Shown: positions 59,795 through 64,000 of the stretch, in pieces
How positions within the stretch are numbered: position 1 is the stretch's first letter
Layout of the letters: each line of letters opens with the position of its first letter
Assembly: GCF_900142875.1 (NCBI RefSeq)
Contig: NZ_FRCK01000002.1
Location: 310,001-374,000 of the forward strand
Source of the DNA: Paracoccus solventivorans
GTDB lineage: Bacteria > Pseudomonadota > Alphaproteobacteria > Rhodobacterales > Rhodobacteraceae
Reading direction: 5' to 3'
DNA length: 64,000 nucleotides
Notes under the pieces: model-generated
What the model was told of the DNA's origin: nothing
What the model saw: only the letters and a program-made list of their open reading frames with translations
The model's database searches: none
Position numbers and translations under genes: made by a program

Positions 59795-60730
59795 GTGAGT
59801 CACTGGACCAAAAGGCAATTCAAGCCCCAGCCTGCGGAGAGGTGGGCTATGTATAGACTCATCACTCCCATCGTTGACGAGGCCTGCACCATCAGCGGAC
59901 TTGAACCTTACTTCGAATACTTTCGCCCAAACGGACCAAATCGTCGCCTATCCGTGGATATCGCACTGATCAATGACGATCAGCCGGTATGGATGATAGA
60001 GGCAAAAAAATATTCCCGCATCCTCAATCCAGGATTCATAACTCCTTATTTGACCAGCGGGGAAATGGGAGTTGTTTCAAACGGAAACATATGGATATTC
60101 CACATACAAGACCAGTCAGCAGTCGTGGGTCCCATTCTCGACCCACAAGGCTTTCTTATTCAGTCCAAGTTAGACCGTATCATTTCAACCCTTTCACAAA
60201 CTGATCCAATTTCAGCAAAAGCTTCGCTTGACAACTGGCAAAGCACCTGGGTCGACTATCAGAAGACCATGTCGCCAGCCGTCTGGTATTTGGGAAAAGG
60301 TACGGGCGAGCGAATCTATGCAGAAAAGAAAGAAACAAAAAGTCTCCGCGAAGCTATTGATGTTATTCTTGCATCATTTATCGGCGTGAGGCATGATTCT
60401 CCACTTGGAAAATTCCTTTCCATGCTACAGGACGAGGACGTTGAAATATCCAGTGGATATATCGAACTAAGCGTTAACCGACTGGTTTGGCAACTTCCAG
60501 ATGGACAACGAGCCGCAAGAATAGACTTAACTACGCGCCAACTCGAAATCTTAGTCCACAATGACATTATTGATGCTGCAGGGCTAGTATCGATTTTAGC
60601 ACATAAAAAAATGCATGACAAGAATCCGAAAATGACTACATACAAAGCTCGCACCAATGCAGAACTAGCCAGTCTTGTTCCAATATTTCGCTGCATACCG
60701 CAGCTCAAAGCATCGGAAAATTGCATCTGA
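59795..60730 (+). CDS. Putative PD-(D/E)XK nuclease-like protein on an AT-rich insert
   Basis: This 311-residue protein is encoded in DNA that is far more AT-rich than the rest of the window (about half G+C by eye, with AAA, ATA and AGA codons), a sign of recent transfer. Residues 50-75 (RRLSVDIALINDDQPVWMIEAKK) give D55-x13-E69-A-K71, the PD-(D/E)XK nuclease core as in the N-domain of type I restriction subunits (HsdR_N). No helicase or methylase domain is attached. The second half (residues 150-311) matches nothing I know. The start is GTG at 59795 behind AAGGG; ATG near 59849 is an alternative. Its stop directly abuts that of the convergent acylase gene. A defence or DNA-modification-sensing role is possible but unproven. 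Confidence 0.6.
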   Translation: MSHWTKRQFKPQPAERWAMYRLITPIVDEACTISGLEPYFEYFRPNGPNRRLSVDIALINDDQPVWMIEAKKYSRILNPGFITPYLTSGEMGVVSNGNIWIFHIQDQSAVVGPILDPQGFLIQSKLDRIISTLSQTDPISAKASLDNWQSTWVDYQKTMSPAVWYLGKGTGERIYAEKKETKSLREAIDVILASFIGVRHDSPLGKFLSMLQDEDVEISSGYIELSVNRLVWQLPDGQRAARIDLTTRQLEILVHNDIIDAAGLVSILAHKKMHDKNPKMTTYKARTNAELASLVPIFRCIPQLKASENCI

Positions 60731-63190
60731 TCAATCCGGCCGCAGCACCGTCACCCCGCGGGCGCCGGCGCGGGCCAGGGTCGGGTCCAGCGACATCGTC
60801 ACGTATTCGCCGCGCCGCCAGCGTTCCGACAGGTCGTCGTAGTGGCGTGACAGCGGGTGGCCGGACTGGCCGGTGGCGATGACGAAGACCGAGCTGTCGG
60901 GGTCGGCGAGATCGTAGACGCCGCGATAGCCGGCGCCGCCGACCGCGGCCCAGGGGTTGGCGCCCTGCCCCATCACCGGCGCCCGGGCCAGGCTCGAGCC
61001 GTCGCCCGAGGTGGATTGCACCAGGCTGACCACCCAGCCGATCAGCGGCATCCGCCCCAGCGCCGGGTGTTCGTGGCGCGCGACATGGGCGTCGCCCCAG
61101 CGCCAGCTTTCCACGTCGGGGCCGAACCGCGCGCTCAGCTCGACCAGCGCCGCGTCCAGCGCCTGCCGGGCGATGGTGGTGCAGTCCTCAACCGGGGCCG
61201 ACTGCACCACGTCGCACCAGACCGCGGCGCCGCCGGTGTCCCGGAACACCCGGTCGATGAAGGCGGGACGCAGCTCGGCCGAGACCTCTGCCGCCAGGGC
61301 CCCCAGCTCGTCATGGATCAGCCGCAGCTGCAGCTGCTGCATCCAGGCGGAATAGATCAGCGGCTCGGGCAGGTGCTCGCCCATGTTGCCGTCCCATTCC
61401 GCCAGCAGCGCCAGCGCGTCCTGGCGCTGGCGTTCGGGGGTGCCGGGGGCGGCGGCCTCGCCGGTGAACCACAGGTCGGCGCCGACCAGCGGCAGCAGCG
61501 CCCGCGCCGCCGGGCTGACCGTATCCAGCTGCGCGTCGATGAAGCTGTCGCGGGAATGGATCTCGCGCGAGGCCAGCAGCCGCGACAGCCGCAGCAGCCG
61601 CAGCGGCTCGTCGCGGTCATGGCCAAGGGCCAGAGCGCTGGCCCCGGTCGCCTCGGCCCCGGTCGCGGCGACCATGCCCTGCGCGGGCTCGGTCATCCGC
61701 AGCGGATCGTCCGGCGCCACCGGCTCGAGCCAGCGCACCGCCGGGTCGCGGCCGGGCGCGGGCATCCGCCCGGCGGTGGGATGCTCGGGCGGGCGGCGGG
61801 GGATTTCCCCCGCCAGGACCTGCGCCACGCCCTCGGCGTCGGCCAGCGTCACCTGCACCGCCGGGGCGACGATGCCGCGCGCGGCCTGCGCGGCGCCGGC
61901 GCGGTCGGGCGCCTGCATCAGCGCGATCAGCGCGCTGAGCGTGGTGTCCTGCCCGGACAGCCCGGTCCAGCGCAGCGCCGGGACATAGCCGCCCGGGGTC
62001 ACCGCCAGCAGCCCCAGATGCGCGGGCGGGATCACCGGCCCGGATTCGGTTTCGCGCAGGGTGATGCGGCGGTCCTCCGCGCCGTGGATGCGGATCACCT
62101 CGTGCCGCGTGGTGAACTCGCGCCAGCCGCCATCGGCCAGATAGCGGTCGGGGGCGCCGGGCTGGACCTCCTCCATCACGATGTCCTGATCGTCCACCCA
62201 GGCCGGAGTCAGCCCCCAGGCGAGGCTCTGGTTGCGCCCGGTCAGCACCGCCGGGATTCCGGGGATGGTGCCGCCGATCACGCTGCCCGCGCGCAAATCC
62301 ATCCGCGCCAGATACCACAGCGAGGGCGCGGTCAGCGCCACCTGCGGGTCGTTGGCCAGCAGCGGCGCGCCGGCGGCGGTGCGGCTGGCGCCGGCGGCAA
62401 AGCCGTTGGCAGAGCTGCCGCGGCCGACGCGGATATAGCCGACCAGCCCCGCGAACCAGTCCTCGGCCGCGGCCTCGGGCACGGGGGCAAAGCGCGCGCC
62501 CTCTCCGAACAGCGCCGCATAGGGGGGCAGCGGCGCTTCGCCGGCGGCGCGGACCAGATCGCCCCCCCGTTCGGGCGCGGCCAGAGAGACCCGCGCCCGC
62601 GTCACCTCGGCCGCGACCTGACGCGAGGCGCCGGCGGCGACCAGCTTGAGGATCGCCAGCGAATCCGCCGGCTGCCAATAGGCGATGTCGCCGGGCAGCA
62701 GGAAGAACTCGGGCGCGCCGCGGCCCAGGGCGCCTTGATTCACCTGCTCGACCCAGGCGTTCACCCCGTCGGCATAGGCCTGCAGTGCCGTCTGCGTCGC
62801 CGGGTCCTGCGCGGCCAGCGAGTCCTGCGCATGGCGCCACAGCCCCAGCCGCCGCGCCAGATCGTCGGCGGCAAAGGCGCGTTCGCCGAACATCTCGGCC
62901 AGCCGGCCCTGCGCGGCGCGGCGCAGCACCACCATCTGGAACAGCCGGTCCTGCGCATGGGCGAACCCCAGCGCAAAGAACGCGTCGCGGTCGGTCGAGG
63001 CGAGGATATGGGGGATGTTCTCGGTCGTGCGCACGATCTCGACCGGCTGCTCGACCCCCGCCAGCGCCAGCTCGGCGTCATAGTCGGGCAGCGAGCGGAC
63101 GGCGAAATACCACGCCAGCGCCAGCGCGCCGACAAGGACCGCGATCAGGCCGATGGTCAGCCGGACCAGCCAGCGAAACAGCGAAAGCAT
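60731..63190 (-). CDS. Penicillin-acylase-family N-terminal-nucleophile hydrolase
   Basis: This 819-residue protein has an N-terminal membrane anchor (about residues 9-30) or uncleaved signal, then the penicillin amidase alpha part (PVEIVRTTENIPHILASTDRDAFFALGFAHAQDRLFQM). The autocleavage region GRGSSANGFAAG lies near residues 256-267 and is followed by the conserved LLANDPQVALTAPSLWYLARM. Members of this family hydrolyse acyl-homoserine lactones, beta-lactam side chains or other amides; the substrate here is unknown. In most members the nucleophile Ser is followed directly by Asn. Here Ser260 is followed by Ala261-Asn262, so the exact cleavage point is uncertain. Confidence 0.88.
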   Translation of the reverse strand: MLSLFRWLVRLTIGLIAVLVGALALAWYFAVRSLPDYDAELALAGVEQPVEIVRTTENIPHILASTDRDAFFALGFAHAQDRLFQMVVLRRAAQGRLAEMFGERAFAADDLARRLGLWRHAQDSLAAQDPATQTALQAYADGVNAWVEQVNQGALGRGAPEFFLLPGDIAYWQPADSLAILKLVAAGASRQVAAEVTRARVSLAAPERGGDLVRAAGEAPLPPYAALFGEGARFAPVPEAAAEDWFAGLVGYIRVGRGSSANGFAAGASRTAAGAPLLANDPQVALTAPSLWYLARMDLRAGSVIGGTIPGIPAVLTGRNQSLAWGLTPAWVDDQDIVMEEVQPGAPDRYLADGGWREFTTRHEVIRIHGAEDRRITLRETESGPVIPPAHLGLLAVTPGGYVPALRWTGLSGQDTTLSALIALMQAPDRAGAAQAARGIVAPAVQVTLADAEGVAQVLAGEIPRRPPEHPTAGRMPAPGRDPAVRWLEPVAPDDPLRMTEPAQGMVAATGAEATGASALALGHDRDEPLRLLRLSRLLASREIHSRDSFIDAQLDTVSPAARALLPLVGADLWFTGEAAAPGTPERQRQDALALLAEWDGNMGEHLPEPLIYSAWMQQLQLRLIHDELGALAAEVSAELRPAFIDRVFRDTGGAAVWCDVVQSAPVEDCTTIARQALDAALVELSARFGPDVESWRWGDAHVARHEHPALGRMPLIGWVVSLVQSTSGDGSSLARAPVMGQGANPWAAVGGAGYRGVYDLADPDSSVFVIATGQSGHPLSRHYDDLSERWRRGEYVTMSLDPTLARAGARGVTVLRPD

Positions 63191-63310
63191 GGGCGGCGGC
63201 GTCCTTGAAAACGGGCGGCCCCGGTTGACGGGGCCAGAGGGCAATGGAATGTGACAGGCTGATAGGGCAGCGGCCGCCGGTTTTCAACGCGGCCCGGACA
63301 GGAGGATGCA

Positions 63311-64000
63311 ATGGCGCAGGTGGCGTTTCTGGGGCTGGGCGTGATGGGATTCCCGATGGCGGGGCATCTGGCCGCCAAGGGACACGAGGTCACGGTCTAC
63401 AACCGCACGGCGGCACGGGCGCTGGACTGGACCGGCCGCCATCCCGGCCGACACGCCGCCACCCCGCGAGAGGCGGCGCAGGGCGCGCGGTTCGTCATGG
63501 CCTGCGTGGGCAACGACGACGACCTGCGCGCAGTGTGCCTGGGCCCGGACGGCGCCTTTGCCGGCATGGCCCCGGGGGCGATCTTCGTCGATCACACCAC
63601 GGTGTCGGCCGAGGTCACGCGGGAGCTGTCGGCGGCGGCGCGCGAGCTTGGCATCGGTTTCGTGGATGCGCCGGTGTCCGGCGGGCAGGCGGGCGCGGAA
63701 AACGGGCAGCTGTCGGTGATGTGCGGCGGGGCGCAGGCAGATTATGACGCCGCCGAGCCGCTGATCGCCGCCTATGCGCGCATCTGCCGGCGCATGGGCG
63801 ACAGCGGCGCGGGGCAGTTGGCGAAGATGTGCAACCAGATCGCCATCGCCGGGCTGGTGCAGGGGCTGGCCGAATCGCTGAACTTCGCGCAGCGCGCCGG
63901 ACTTTCGATCCCCGAGCTGGTCGAGGTGATCAGCCAGGGCGCCGCCGGCAGCTGGCAGATGCAGAACCGCCACGCCACCATGGCCGAGGGGCGCTATGAC
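63311..64000 (+). CDS. 3-hydroxyisobutyrate-dehydrogenase-family oxidoreductase, 5' part only
   Basis: The first 230 codons of a beta-hydroxyacid dehydrogenase are present; the gene continues beyond the right edge. The NAD(P) motif FLGLGVMGFPMAGHLAAKGHEVTVYNRT, the substrate loop VDAPVSGGQAGAENGQLSVMCGG and the catalytic lysine in GQLAKMCNQIAIAG are intact. Substrates in the family include 3-hydroxyisobutyrate, tartronate semialdehyde and succinic semialdehyde. Arg in YNRT suggests NADP preference. An AGGAGG ribosome-binding site precedes the ATG. Confidence 0.9.
   Translation, partial: MAQVAFLGLGVMGFPMAGHLAAKGHEVTVYNRTAARALDWTGRHPGRHAATPREAAQGARFVMACVGNDDDLRAVCLGPDGAFAGMAPGAIFVDHTTVSAEVTRELSAAARELGIGFVDAPVSGGQAGAENGQLSVMCGGAQADYDAAEPLIAAYARICRRMGDSGAGQLAKMCNQIAIAGLVQGLAESLNFAQRAGLSIPELVEVISQGAAGSWQMQNRHATMAEGRYD

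Overview
The window is a G+C-rich (roughly 70% by eye), densely packed chromosomal segment of an alphaproteobacterium. Family-level markers place it in the Rhodobacterales (Paracoccaceae, Paracoccus/Rhodobacter-like). These are a permuted two-piece tmRNA whose tag reads ANDNRAPVALAA, a SAM/SAH riboswitch in front of metK, the CtrA-pathway phosphotransferase ChpT, an olsBA ornithine-lipid pair and a class I lysyl-tRNA synthetase. No rRNA, tRNA, insertion sequence, integrase or CRISPR array was recognised. Almost all of it looks like ordinary core chromosome.

Layout. Positions 1-7843 (minus strand) hold an acetate module: acs, a yjcH-like DUF485 gene, actP, a CBS/DUF294 nucleotidyltransferase-like protein, a soluble histidine kinase, a stand-alone receiver, and the start of a membrane PAS sensor that leaves the window. 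Genes after acs overlap by ATGA/TTGA. Positions 8024-13226 carry an FMN-binding HugZ-like protein, a phage-tailspike-like beta-helix protein, a REP-type repeat, lysK and a TerB-like protein. Positions 13223-21499 are a six-gene minus-strand operon, moxR-DUF58-batA-DUF4159-amidotransferase-like membrane protein-dacB, probably for envelope and peptidoglycan maintenance. Positions 21563-34635 mix metabolism (DUF1285, hyi-like, guaB, tehA-like, FadL-like porin, an ATPase coupled to metA, SDR, thioredoxin-reductase-like, MTA/SAH nucleosidase) with exported proteins. Positions 34784-42237 hold a TakP-like TRAP binding protein, thioesterase, DsrE-like protein, ssrA, DUF2270, proA, chpT and olsBA. Positions 42241-54125 hold an SLC13 permease, ymdB, rarD, glmS-glmU, gph, and the nagZ-SPOR-argS group. 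Positions 54426-59656 carry a DEAD-box helicase with a very long tail, lnt and metK. Positions 59700-60730 form a small AT-rich island with one gene resembling a PD-(D/E)XK nuclease. A penicillin-acylase-family hydrolase and the start of a beta-hydroxyacid dehydrogenase close the window.

Themes. Several genes serve cell-wall precursor supply and recycling (glmS, glmU, nagZ, dacB, SPOR, moxR operon, lnt). Several touch the methionine/SAM cycle (metA, MTA/SAH nucleosidase, metK with its riboswitch). The most unusual items are the AT-rich nuclease-like singleton downstream of the metK terminator, a four-copy composite intergenic element (GC hairpin followed by GGGATATTT) that supplies the last codons of nagZ, paired TTGCAA-like operators upstream of acs, two CtrA-like TTGA-N7-TTAAC sites, and the tailspike-like protein next to one of them. 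All family assignments come from motif recognition by reading; no database search was possible.
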